A model generated the notes under the pieces. It worked only from the letters and a program-made list of their open reading frames with translations. It was not told the origin of the DNA and searched no databases. Positions 21,764 through 32,800 of a stretch of 64,000 nt of DNA are shown in pieces (position 1 is the stretch's first letter; each line of letters begins with the position of its first letter). This DNA comes from Plasmodium coatneyi (taxonomy: Eukaryota > Apicomplexa > Aconoidasida > Haemosporida > Plasmodiidae): contig NC_033568.1 of the NCBI RefSeq assembly GCF_001680005.1, forward strand, positions 1,178,001-1,242,000. Direction: 5' to 3'. The position numbers and the translations under genes were made by a program.

Positions 21764-24700
21764 ATGCGCCCCATGAATTGTTTGCTCAAATGTAGAAGAT
21801 ATTTCGACAGAACAGGTCGACAACACTACCGGTCCATAAAGCCTCGCGGAAAGAATGACACAAAATTGGTTAGCACAATCGTTGGGGGGAAGGAAATGGA
21901 GTGTTTTTCTCTGCTAAATAAGCCCCTCTTTCCTGGCCTTTCGTACGTGCTAAACGCGGATAGAAACATTGTGAAGAGCTTCGAAAAATGCAAAAAAAAA
22001 AATGCGCACATAGGGCTTTTTCTTTCAAAAAATGTGGAAGATGAGCAAGTAGGAGGGTTCCTTAATGACCCACATTCTATGATGGATGATCCCATCGGAG
22101 GAAAACCCCTTTTGAAGAAAGACATAGCCTGCATTAACAATGTGGAGGATGTGTACCACTGTGGATCGGTAGGGGTTATCCGTGAAGTTCTCTACAATGA
22201 TGATCAGCCCAAAAACGAAACGGAGGGAGGAAGGAACCCCGCGGAGGAGATTCCCCACAGGAGTAGCTCAATGGAGAGCACAGAAACAGTAGCCTGTAGG
22301 AATGACTCCCATTATGGGAAGGAGCAAAGCGAAAGGAGGGGCCCCCTATTGGACCAATCCAAACACATGCACCGAGTGGTCATTGAAATTGCAGAGAAGG
22401 TGAAAATTGTAAAGTGGGTCAAGGGGAACACAGCCCAGGTAGACATAATTAAGCGGGAAATTTGCAGCGCACGAAATGGCAAACAAATAAAAGCTTACCA
22501 AATGGAGATCATAGACAGAATAAAAGAAATTATACACTTAAACAGTGCATGCAGTGTTGAATATAATTTATTGCTGAAATATTATGACGTGAAAAATGTA
22601 TACAGTTTGGTCAACCTGGTGGGCAGCATAACCATGGGAAAGAGTAGTTCCCTTCAGGCTCTGCTGGAAAAAAGGGATATAGAGGACCAACTAGCCACTT
22701 GTTTAGACCTACTAAATGAAGATATTCTCTTGTTAAAAATGAAGAAAGAATTATCTACAAATTTGAAGAACAAATTTAATGATGAGAAAGAGAAGCTAAT
22801 GGTAAGGGAGTGGATTTCCAACTTGAAAAAAAAAATAGGAGAAAAAACAGACCACGAAATTTTATGCGATAAATTTTTTGCGAAATTTCAATCGAAGAGG
22901 ATCCATATGGATGAGGAAGCTTCTGCAACTATCCTACGTGAAATTAACAAATTCTCCCTGTACAACGAACACTGCAATGATTATGCGTCCACGTATCAGT
23001 ACCTCAACACCGTGTTGAGCATCCCCTTTGGCAAGTATGCCCCTGTATGTGAAGATATAGGTGCATGCGAAAGGACATTAACACAAAGTCACTACGGATT
23101 ACACCAAGTGAAGAAATACATTCTGGAATATGTAGGATTGTACATACTAAACAAAAATGTGAAGCCGAAAATACTTACCCTTGTTGGTTATCCAGGCATT
23201 GGGAAAACCTCCATCTGTAAGGCAATCAGCTCAGCGTTACAACTACCCCACTACGTAATTAACATGAACAACATAACTAACATGAATGAACTCATTGGAC
23301 ATAGAAGAACCTACGTGAATAGCTACGAAGGGAAAATCGTACAAGCTCTCATCTCAACGGGTGTAATGAACCCCTTAATTGTCTTAGACGAATTGGACAA
23401 AGTTTCCTTCTCAAATGGGAATATATATACTACTCTTTTAAACCTTTTTGACAGTTCACAGAATAAGGGGTATAAAGACGTATACGTAAATTTTCCCATT
23501 AATCTGGAGAGAGCCTTTTTTGTTTGCACCGCCAACTCGGTTGAGCACATCCCAGAGACTTTACTCGACCGAATGGAAGTCGTAAATGTGTATCCCTACA
23601 CGAATGAGGAAAAGGTTGCTATTTTTAAAAACTACTTGGAAAAAAAAATTCAGGAAGAAACGAAAGTTACGGACGTGCATCTGCACATGTCCGAGGAACT
23701 ACTCCTCTATGTTATCCAAAACTATACCAACGAGAATGGCATACGGCAGTTTTACTCTATTGTGTATAATGTCTACAAGAGGAGAGCCTTCATGCTGCTG
23801 AAGGGGGTTACGGGGAAAGTTCATTTGGGGGTCCACAATTTGCACGTCTTTCATGACTTTGTGAGTTTGGATTGTTTCCGACAGCGGGGAGGTATTCAAT
23901 CCATTCCCTGCAGACAGGAGGGCATGATCAAGTCGCTTGCCTTCACGGAGGATGGCGGACAGGTGGTCACCATAGAGGTGGTTGGCCTCTCGGGGGGAAA
24001 TTCCCAGGTGGGGGGATCCTCCAACCTGTACTGCACTGACGCGGTTATGGAAAATACCACACAGGGAGGGGAAATCTTTCTCGTTTATCCCAACTGCCGT
24101 AGGAACCAATTTACCATGGAAGACGAGATGATTAACCCACCAGCGTTGCTGCGATCGACCCAATTGGGGAAAACTGTCGCAGAAGATACGTGTCGCTACG
24201 GAATGGCCGCAGACCACACTTCGTCACATATGGTGGAGCCCCCCCTCATTGACAATGACAACCCCCCTTTTGCGATAAACAAAACAGCGGAAGGTACCCA
24301 TAGGACCGAACCGTTCGAAAGAAATCGCTCGTTGGAGGGAACTCGACCGTCAGAGCTATATCAAAATTACCAAATCGTTATAACTGGAAACGTGGGGAAA
24401 ATCATGCAAGAAAGCATCCTCATAGCGAATACTTTTGCCACGCATGTACTGAAGAAGGTAGTTCCCAATTTTCAGGGTCAACACTTACACATAAATTTGA
24501 GCGAGTGTGATGTGAAGAAAGATGGGCCCAGTGCAGGTGTCAATTTCGTTACGTCCATTTTGTCCTACTATTTAAAAATGGCGATAAGCAGTTCCGTGTG
24601 CATGACTGGGGAGATAACCCTTAACGGCCATGTGGTAAAAATTGGGGGGCTCGTCGAAAAAATGATCGTTGCTAGAAATTTCGGAATACGTACTTTAATC

Positions 24701-24835
24701 ATTCCCAGGGACAATGCGCAGGAGTACGAACTGCTCCCAAGTGCTGTGAAAGGGAACATCCGCGTGCTGTATGTCCACCACTATTACCAGATCTTTAATT
24801 TCCTTTTCCCCAAGTTTGGCCCCTTAATACCGTAG
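21764..24835 (+). CDS. ATP-dependent Lon protease, probably mitochondrial
   Basis: The first ATG in frame is at 21764, giving 1023 residues. The N terminus (MRPMNCLLKCRRYFDRTGRQ) is basic and free of acidic residues, typical of a mitochondrial presequence. An AAA+ module starts near residue 470: Walker A LVGYPGIGKTSICKA (about 472-486), Walker B LIVLDELDKV (about 540), then a sensor-like TANSVEHIPETLLDRMEV. The C-terminal Lon protease domain contains KKDGPSAGVNFV, with the catalytic Ser at about 922, and GGLVEKMIVA, with the catalytic Lys at about 965; this is the Ser-Lys dyad. About 200 residues of poorly conserved sequence are inserted between the AAA+ lid and the protease domain. The N-terminal substrate-recognition region is strongly diverged and contains low complexity. 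Its role should be removal of damaged matrix proteins and mtDNA maintenance, by family knowledge. Confidence 0.95.
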   Translation: MRPMNCLLKCRRYFDRTGRQHYRSIKPRGKNDTKLVSTIVGGKEMECFSLLNKPLFPGLSYVLNADRNIVKSFEKCKKKNAHIGLFLSKNVEDEQVGGFLNDPHSMMDDPIGGKPLLKKDIACINNVEDVYHCGSVGVIREVLYNDDQPKNETEGGRNPAEEIPHRSSSMESTETVACRNDSHYGKEQSERRGPLLDQSKHMHRVVIEIAEKVKIVKWVKGNTAQVDIIKREICSARNGKQIKAYQMEIIDRIKEIIHLNSACSVEYNLLLKYYDVKNVYSLVNLVGSITMGKSSSLQALLEKRDIEDQLATCLDLLNEDILLLKMKKELSTNLKNKFNDEKEKLMVREWISNLKKKIGEKTDHEILCDKFFAKFQSKRIHMDEEASATILREINKFSLYNEHCNDYASTYQYLNTVLSIPFGKYAPVCEDIGACERTLTQSHYGLHQVKKYILEYVGLYILNKNVKPKILTLVGYPGIGKTSICKAISSALQLPHYVINMNNITNMNELIGHRRTYVNSYEGKIVQALISTGVMNPLIVLDELDKVSFSNGNIYTTLLNLFDSSQNKGYKDVYVNFPINLERAFFVCTANSVEHIPETLLDRMEVVNVYPYTNEEKVAIFKNYLEKKIQEETKVTDVHLHMSEELLLYVIQNYTNENGIRQFYSIVYNVYKRRAFMLLKGVTGKVHLGVHNLHVFHDFVSLDCFRQRGGIQSIPCRQEGMIKSLAFTEDGGQVVTIEVVGLSGGNSQVGGSSNLYCTDAVMENTTQGGEIFLVYPNCRRNQFTMEDEMINPPALLRSTQLGKTVAEDTCRYGMAADHTSSHMVEPPLIDNDNPPFAINKTAEGTHRTEPFERNRSLEGTRPSELYQNYQIVITGNVGKIMQESILIANTFATHVLKKVVPNFQGQHLHINLSECDVKKDGPSAGVNFVTSILSYYLKMAISSSVCMTGEITLNGHVVKIGGLVEKMIVARNFGIRTLIIPRDNAQEYELLPSAVKGNIRVLYVHHYYQIFNFLFPKFGPLIP

Positions 24836-25084
24836 ACACGAACGCTAGGCGGAGCGCGTGTCATTGGCAGACCGATGGTGGCTTCTCTCATGGGTATCTC
24901 CTGGAACGCAGAGCCTGCCTCGGTCCACCTTGCACTCTGCATAGCGGCAGATATATATATATATGCAGATATATCCATTTTACAAGGACGCCATTTCCCA
25001 TGTGTGTGAGGAGTTTATAAGGATGGGCTTATAAACGTAAAAACACATCTCTACGTTCTCGCGCACACCCAGTTGCGGACGCGT

Positions 25085-25345
25085 TTAACGGTTGGTTATC
25101 AGGCGCAGAAGTTTTTTGGCACACTGGGGAATACATATGTGCACATGTATACTTACAGGCTGGGTTGACTTTCCCTTGCGCGACGTCCAAAACAAGAGAG
25201 TTTTCTTCCCTTTCAATTTGTGGAAGAATTTCTTCACACCAGTTCTCAAAAAGAAAACGTAGCTGCCCCAAAATGTGTTACATAGCCTCATGACAATTTC
25301 CTCTTTTTTTGGGGTGTCCCAAATGGAGGTTATCTTCTTCGTCAT
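25085..25345 (-). CDS. Candidate small protein, possibly spliced
   Basis: An ATG after an AT-rich leader opens an 86-codon frame beginning MTKKITSIWDTPKKEEIVM and ending in TAA. A consensus donor (CCT|GTAAGT, about 25156) and an acceptor (CCCCAG, about 25124) lie inside it, 33 nt apart and in phase, so either the frame reads through or a very short intron is removed. The overlapping frame also reads like protein over 25157-25271 (phrase FENWCEEILPQIEREENSLV). I could not decide between them. The hydrophobic stretch FWGSYVFFLR would suit a small organellar membrane protein; this is speculation. Confidence 0.35.
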   Translation of the reverse strand: MTKKITSIWDTPKKEEIVMRLCNTFWGSYVFFLRTGVKKFFHKLKGKKTLLFWTSRKGKSTQPVSIHVHICIPQCAKKLLRLITNR

Positions 25346-26080
25346 GCAGTGTTATGAATTATTTTATTATTATTTTTTTTTCCCTAGTGGGCATGTAGCA
25401 CGTATGCACAAGGGGTATATTTCACCTCCCCGCCTTGCATACCCATAAGCAGGGGAACTTTATAAAGCGTCCCCTTTGCCACATTTATGTTTCTCATTTT
25501 TGTAATTAAAACGAGGATGCCATCACCAATTTTTTTCGTGCTAAACCTTTTTTTTGGTCCCATTTTGTTGTCGTAATTTTTCGCCTTCTGCCCCGACGAA
25601 GTTGATTGGGCATGCTATGGTGTGCTGCTCATGTGAATATCGTGCCCATGTGGTTATAATACTTCCCCCCTCTCTTATGCGGCTTCAATAAGGTGCGCAC
25701 AAAGAACAATTTCGAAGCAATACTGCCACTAGCTGGGAAAAATTATCCCATTAGGGCAATGCATCCGACAGAAGATAGCTGCACAGATTGGAAATTTAAA
25801 AAAAAAAAAAAAATCACCTTTTTGAGGGTACTACAAAATTTATACCGAACAAGGAAAAAAACAACAAAGTGGGAGCAAAAATATACTTCCCTTTTTTTTT
25901 TTCTTTTTTTTTTTTTTTTTCAATTTTAAACACTCACTTGATATGATAACAAAGAAGCGAAAGATATAGAGAGTAAGCGCAGAACAGAGAAAAAAACAAC
26001 GAGCAGGCTAAGCTAGAAGCGTAGGCCGCGTAAGAAAGAAAAAAAAAAAAAAAAAAAAGGACGACTTTGAGAAGAACAGA
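25346..26080. other. Divergent spacer upstream of SmB
   Basis: Contains poly-A/poly-T runs (25798-25813, 25889-25920, 26037-26058) that crowd towards the SmB start codon. No gene is visible. Confidence 0.55.
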
Positions 26081-27041
26081 ATGGGGAAGAATTCCAGGCT
26101 AGAAAATTGGCTACAGTACAGAGTGAGAGTCACTGTAAGTGACACGAGGTACTTCGTCGGCACCTTCCTCTCCTATGATAGGCACATGAACATAGTATTA
26201 GTCGACGCAGAAGAATTCAGAAGGGTGAAAAGTCAGGAAAATTCATCCAAGGTATGTTTTGAGAGGGCTTACATGTTTATTATAAGAAAAAAGGGGAAAT
26301 AAAAAAAAAAAGAGAGAATAGGAAAAGGGCACATAAAGACCAACGTGGTTTAGCTCCCCCCGTCGCTCCATAGCTGCGTTGTACGTATGCTTTTGTGTCT
26401 GCCATTTATGGGGAGTTGCCTCGTATAGGCCACAACCATGCATTCTAAATTGCGAACACAACAACTACTACGTTCGTTTGCCCTAATTTGATGCATATCT
26501 ATTACACACCGTACGCTTTTGCGACAACCTCCGTGCATGCACTGCGGTGTGAGCAAATTTTCTGTCTCATTCCGTTATACACTTTTTTAACACCACCACC
26601 CTGCAGGAAATAAAACGAGTGATCGGCCTGATCCTCATTAGAGGCGAAAACATCGTCTCGTTTACAGCGGAGCGAGCACCTGTGAATAAAAAGTCCATGA
26701 CAAATGTGCTGAACAAAGGAATGGCCACAGGCAGAGGAATTCCAATGAATAATTACGTACCACTTCAGAACAATTTCAATCCCAATATGGCTAACCCAAT
26801 AAGTAATATGCCAACGGGGATGGTCCTTAACGCTGGAACATCCAAAAATTTGGCGCCAGGAGTAAATCCCAATTTTAGGGGGCCCAATATGCCTATGGGC
26901 AGTCAACGACCAATGATGCCCATGAACATACCTATGAATCAGCCGTTAGGAAATGCCGGCAATGACCAACAGAGATTACTGCCGCAAATTCCAAGCCAGT
27001 TGCCGTTCCCCCCTCCTAATGTGAACTCCCCACCAGAGTAG
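26081..27041 (+). CDS. SmB: Small nuclear ribonucleoprotein SmB/B', two exons
   Basis: Exon 1 (26081-26251) ends AAG|GTATGT in phase 0; exon 2 (26607-27041) follows a CTGCAG acceptor. The product has 201 residues. The Sm1 motif is VTVSDTRYFVGTFLSYDRHM followed by NIVLVDAEEF. Sm2 is RVIGLILIRGENIVSFTAE, split from Sm1 by the intron. The C-terminal tail is Pro/Met/Asn-rich (PMGSQRPMMPMNIPMNQ and a final PPP cluster) rather than RG-rich, as in many protist SmB proteins. SmB is one of the seven core ring proteins around U1, U2, U4 and U5 snRNAs in the spliceosome. The 355-nt intron is large relative to the coding sequence. Confidence 0.96.
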
Positions 27042-27711
27042 TGATTATGGAAGTGCTTGTCAAGATGATATGACGCACATAATTTGTTTTTAAGCTATGC
27101 TCATTTCGCAATATTACGTGCGAGCGTGCATATATGTAAAGGTGTGCCTATGTCCTGCTTGTTTGTGTGCGCAAAGGCTTAACGTGCAGTTACAACGAGA
27201 AGGTAAAGTGGTGGCAGGTACTACGTCGGAGTAGCCCAGAAAAAAGCCGTATCATTCCGCTCAATCCTTGGTGTATCAAATTAACAAATCCCAGAGGACC
27301 CTAAATGTACATTTGGGGAGAAATTGCGATAATTAATTTTTCTCCACCAGCACCATCTCCCCTTTGTTATTTGTTACAATATGAAATGTGTATTTTTCTT
27401 GTGACATGTTTACAAAAAACCTTTTAGCATTTTCAGATTGTGTATTCGTAAGGAGACACGGTAGCGGGGCAGCGCGTTCTCATGTATATGGATATATTTA
27501 TACCTACCTTTTTTTTTTTTTTATTTGTTCTGCGTTTTTATGGCATGCTTTGGCATGTCGCCGTACCGCCACTTCAACCTCATACCTCGCTTCCCTTTGT
27601 TCAGCGCAGCATCGTCGAAGTGGCACCTCCTCCCTGTTTTACATATCAGCCAAATTGCGCTTTTATTCCACGCAGCGCATTCTTTGCTATCATTTTTTTT
27701 TTTTTAAAACT

Positions 27712-27906
27712 ATGAACCCCTTTCAAAACATTTTTGATTGCCTTTATAAAATTACTTACAAAATTTGGAAGCATAATGTGAACGAACGGATTTATCCCAC
27801 CCCAGATGGTGACAATTCGGGAGAAACAGTAAAGCCAAGATTTAATCGCACCACAAGAATGAGCCATGTCACACACATGTTTGAAGTCTCCTTTTTGCGC
27901 TGTTAA
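27712..27906 (+). CDS. Candidate 64-residue protein
   Basis: An ATG directly after a T-rich tract opens a 64-codon frame: MNPFQNIFDCLYKITYKIW, then a more polar part with NERIYPTPDGDNSGETV and a Thr/Met/His-rich end. The balanced composition contrasts with the Cys/Phe-rich junk ORFs in the spacers. No motif was recognised and there is no splice support. It could be a small gene or an upstream exon, or chance. Confidence 0.3.
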   Translation: MNPFQNIFDCLYKITYKIWKHNVNERIYPTPDGDNSGETVKPRFNRTTRMSHVTHMFEVSFLRC

Positions 27907-28254
27907 TGATGTACACAAAATGTACATTTTTAACATGCGTATACTAGGGCATACAGCTCGGACGTGGTTCCTATTGGTTATTTTCGCGGTGATTATATTT
28001 AAGCTATTTATGTACATATAATGAAGTTGGGGGGGAAGTTCCTATAGACGTGGATTTTTTTTTTTTTTTTTTTTGCTTTCCTTCCATGAGGCGAAAGATG
28101 AATATATTTCTCGTTCTGTCGCTCCCCTTTCCATTCATTTATTTTATGTTGATATAGTAATTTGGTTCCTTTTCGATGCTGCGCAGCATGGCATATTTTT
28201 CTTCCATTTGCATCCAGCCAGCTACGTTCGGTTTATTTTCACATGCAGTTGGCA

Positions 28255-28259
<5 letters not shown>

Positions 28260-28291
<32 letters not shown>
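28260..28291 (+). repeat. A32 homopolymer followed by G7
   Basis: An uninterrupted run of about 32 A ends directly in seven G. It is the longest homopolymer in the window and lies in the middle of a spacer. Confidence 0.9.
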
Positions 28292-28298
<7 letters not shown>

Positions 28299-29804
28299 TT
28301 GGCAAAAATGTGAACTGAATTGCAAAATGGTATTATAGAATAAACGATTATTTTAAAGGTCCACAAAAATGATGATTTAAAAAGGGTTTCCTCAAAAGGT
28401 CATGCACGAACAAGAGATTTCTTTTAAAAAGAGTTCATCTATGATGCAAACATTTATAGCCGATGTTGTGAAAAAAAAAATGAAGTAAAAAATGCATAGT
28501 GCCCCTGTAACCCGCCACGCATTTTTTTTTTTTTTTTTTTTTTTTCAAACATTGCCATCCTGGATATGGTTATTTGTTCGCTACATGGGATGTATCGTTT
28601 TTATAAAAAATTAATAAACACGTGAATTATATAATGAACAAAACAGAGAGGTTAAAAAAAAGAAAAAACAACAACCGTGCAATGTGTATACGAAAAGAGT
28701 GAAAAAAGAAAAAAAAAAAACTAATAAGCAAAACTGTTTAATTCGATTGTATTGCAATTTTTTATCTATTTTTTTTTTTTTTACGACTGATTGCGAAAAA
28801 AATTAGATTTTAAAAAATTGGCGCAAGGGTTTATTTGTCATTTGTAAAAACGATTGTCATTTGAGGGAGGTATATAGAGGCAGCACATGTATATACATAT
28901 ACAATTTATGCTTGAAAGATCGGCGGACGGTTAAGAAAAAAAAAGGCATACGAAACATATAGTCCCGTGCGTGAGTGTATGCATGCATTGATGCCTTTTT
29001 CTTGTGAGAAAGCAACGAAGAGGGAAAAAAAAAATAGAAACGCTAAAAACGGCACCTTTTTTTTTTCCAACCCGTTCTGACTTTTAACCCGGCATTTTCT
29101 TAATTCACCTTTTTTTTACTTCTTTTTTCCGTGATCCTCAATGTTTAATAAAAAAAAAATGTGTTCCTAAGTTGGGGCATTTTTATACCTACGTTCTGTT
29201 TATGCCGTTACAAGCTCGCCGAATTTTCTTTGAATAGTTTACTTGCAATTTTCTGAACAAATTGCGAGAAAAAAAAAAAAAAAAAAGAAAGAAAGAAAAA
29301 GAAAAATTGAACCTTTTAAGGTTTTAAATAACCTACCCATTTTGTTAAAATAAAAATTGAATTCATTTTTTTCGTAAGCCTTGTGCCCCCTGAGTTGCGC
29401 TAAGCGAGCGTAAGCCCAGGTGCACGCATGCATGTGGTAGGAAACGGTAGGACACGGGATCCCTTCTATATAGACACATCGAACCGGCGCCACACTGCCT
29501 CCGCACATCCACCCACTTCTACTTCCAGTGGAATACCCCTCGAATCGATGAACAGAAGACAATGATACAACGTGGACGTTGAAAACGCCGAAAATCATTT
29601 TTTTTCATTTCGTTAGAGGATTCACCTGGCCGATCAGCCAAGCGGTAAAGCGATAGATGCTTGTGTGCGGTGTGTATATACGAATGGATAAACGTACCAA
29701 TTGGCTTGAACAGCAATCGGCTGGAACACCACGAGGTTGGCGCACCAATCAGCCTACCTACCATTCGGAGTTTGCATGCATCTGTACTTATCAGAAAAGA
29801 AATT

Positions 29805-32800
29805 ATGATCCCCCCTTATGGGAAAATACACGTTTCTCTGTCAAACGAATATGTTGAATTTTACGAAGAAAAAAGTTTAAAGGGGCCACTCAAATGTACA
29901 GGAAAAGAAAATGGCATAAAATTATCATGTGAAGAGGAGGAGTCTACCACCGTTGGGTGCACACGGGATGATGTGTTTGTGGATCGACATACAGGTGAGA
30001 AAGATTTAAGGAAAACGAATAATCAGCGTGGATGCAACGATGCCCGATTAGGTAAACACCATTTGGGAGATGGTAAAGGGGGTAACACGTCGCCGGAGTT
30101 AACTTCCTCTGGTATAAGCAGCACGCAAGGTGAGAAGAGCAAGCTCCAGGTAGAGGCGGCAACAGGGTTGCTTGTTCCTCCTGCACAGCACGGAGGTACA
30201 GAATCCTTGAGGAGAGGTGACAGCGGTGTTGCTAGCGTCGACAATATGCGTGCTGGACGTGCCAGCCCTGGCGAGGGTTCCCCGAACCAAGTGAAATGCA
30301 AAAGAAAAAGGGCAACGCCCCCCACTGTCCGACTAAAAAGTTTCAAAAGAATCTTTAACAGAACATTCAGTAAATATTACTTTATCGGAAGGCCATTTAG
30401 GAGGTACGTGAAAATTAGAAAAAGTGCTTCACAGGAAAAAGTGAAAAAAAGCGCAAGGAAAAAAGTTAGTACAGATGGGATAACCATATCGAAGAAAAAA
30501 GGAGCACTGGCATATCATGGGGTGGAGGACTTTTCTGTCAAGAGGCAGGATATGGTATCCTCCGACAGCGCCAAAAGGGGAAGCGAGGTTACAATGGGGG
30601 AGGAAGCACACACTGAGGGGAACATAAATTCAGTGAAAAAATGCCTCCATCAGGTGCTGCTGCGCCCCCCAAAGGTGCGCTTAACAAATAGGGGGAACGT
30701 CTTATTGTCCAAAATGATAACAAAGGAAAACATTTCCAAAAAAAAGGTGGAAAAGATGGAAAAGATGGAAAAGGTGAAAAAGATGAAAATCGTAAAAAAA
30801 ATAATAAAGGAAGGAAAGCCCGTTGATTTTAAAAGGAAAAGCAGTGTTGACGAGGATGCAGATCCGCAGATCGGCGAAGACAAATGCCACACGCTTGTGC
30901 ATAGGGAGAAGTGCAAATCGATGGGGAAAGGGGTAGTTAACGGAAGGGACGAGATTATAAATGGAAGTTTTTCATCCCGAATTGAAGGCAACTGCATGCT
31001 GGCGTACACAGAGGGCAGTCCTAAAAAGAAGAAGAAGAGGAAGAAAAAGAAGAAAAAGAACGGTACCCCCGAGGGGGACAATACGATCGACGGTGGGGGA
31101 CGCAGTTTTCTTGAAGGAAGCCCAGGTGATGCAGATTTAACGGGCAAACGCCTGGTGGATGGAAAACCAAATGGAAACGCCGCCATGCATGAGGATACTT
31201 TTCCTGAGAAGGTACACCGCGAGACACCTGATTCCATGCAAAAAGCGCAACGAGAAAGTGGACAACATAGCAAAGAGGGTGCAATGACGGCACCCCCCAA
31301 TGGAGTCACTGTGGATAATGAAGAGGATAGGTGCAACAAAAGTGTAAGAGAGAAGGGAGAATGGAAAGGCATGATGGTGGCGCCAACTGGTGAAGTGAAA
31401 GAAGGGGGGAAACGAAAAAAAAAAAAAAAAAAAAGCGGAAGTGCTATTGGCAATAGTAGTGTCAACCCCAGTGAGGATGACGAACAGAAGCCAAGCGAAC
31501 TGAACCAAAGAGAATACCTAATACTGAAGGAAATAAAAATAAAGCAGAGCAAGGAAGTGGTGCAGCTGAACCTAGACTCGTCATTCTTTGTGTCAAAAGG
31601 AGCGGGTTTGTACAACTATGGCCAGAATATCTGCTTCTTTAACAGCATAATACAGACCATAGTGAGGATCCCCTACATCTGCAAAGATCTGTTAAACAAA
31701 TTGCATTCCCTAAATTGTGAAAAAAAGAAAGTCAGCGTGTTCTGCTTCTATTGCTTGTTCGAACAGTTCGCCTGCAACATAATATCCAAAAAGTGCGGAA
31801 TAAAAAATATGCTCATCCCATATATTAAGAAATACATATGTAATAACTACATTGTTGGTTATCAGGAAGATGTGCATGAGTATCTGCGTTACTTTCTTTG
31901 CTCGCTAGAGAAGTCTTCCCTCTCCTCGTCCATTTATATACAGAAAATGTTCACGGGGGTGACAAAGAACATAACGATATGCACAAAATGCAACAATGTG
32001 TCATTAAAATATGAACAGTATTATGAGCTTTCCTTGGATATCAGTTCATCCAACAATTTAGAAGAGGCGCTTAAGAAATACCTGTCGAAGGAAACCCTTA
32101 TGGGTGATAATGGCTACTACTGTGACAAATGCAGGAAAAAAAAAAAAGCCACGAAACAGTGTGTTATAAATAAACTGCCAAGAGTACTGACCATACAAAT
32201 TAAAAGATTTTTTATGAATTCCAAATTTCACGTTGTAAAAAATCACAAACATATTTCCTATCCTTTGTATTTGGACATGAAGGGCTATGTGAACAACTAC
32301 GACTTGTTTCAAAATGACTTTAACAATAATGTGATTTCGCTGTACGAGAAGGTGAACCCCTCCAAGGGGGCAGCAAGCGTCCAACGAAACGGTGTAGGAA
32401 ATGGCCAGCAAAATGGTACAGCAAGTGACCAGCGTAATGCCCCTCGCGGTTCGCGCCCCAATCCGCACGTCCTCAACCAAATCGCGCACATCTTCGCCGA
32501 GCTGAAAAGGGAAGTGTGCAAGAGGAAAATAAAAAATCAGCTCACCCCTGCGGATCTGAGAAGCATCATCATGGAAACAAAAAAACGAATCATAAAAGAA
32601 CTCAACAAAATAAAATTCTCCAAATTTTACAACGACATTCTTTTGAGCATATCGAAGGACATCGACACGCTGTACTGCCACATACGGTCCAACGCTAGTA
32701 GCAAACATTTTAGCTTGAAGGGCGCCCATTTTAACTTCAAGGTAGAGTACCTCAATGGGGAGGAGCACCACCGTCCCCGCCAGTATGAACAGTCTACCAC

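Larger units (their letters stand above)
27042..29804. other. Long spacer upstream of the USP gene
   Basis: A 2.8-kb region between SmB and the co-directional USP gene. It has several long homopolymers (T tracts 28052-28072 and 28520-28545, A tract 28260-28291). One small ORF (27712-27906) looks possibly coding and is listed separately. Nothing else can be supported. Confidence 0.5.

Noticed and set aside
30650..31615. 321-codon minus-strand ORF inside the USP gene
   Set aside because: The antisense of Lys-rich sequence gives Phe/Leu/Ser strings with few stops. The USP frame explains the DNA.
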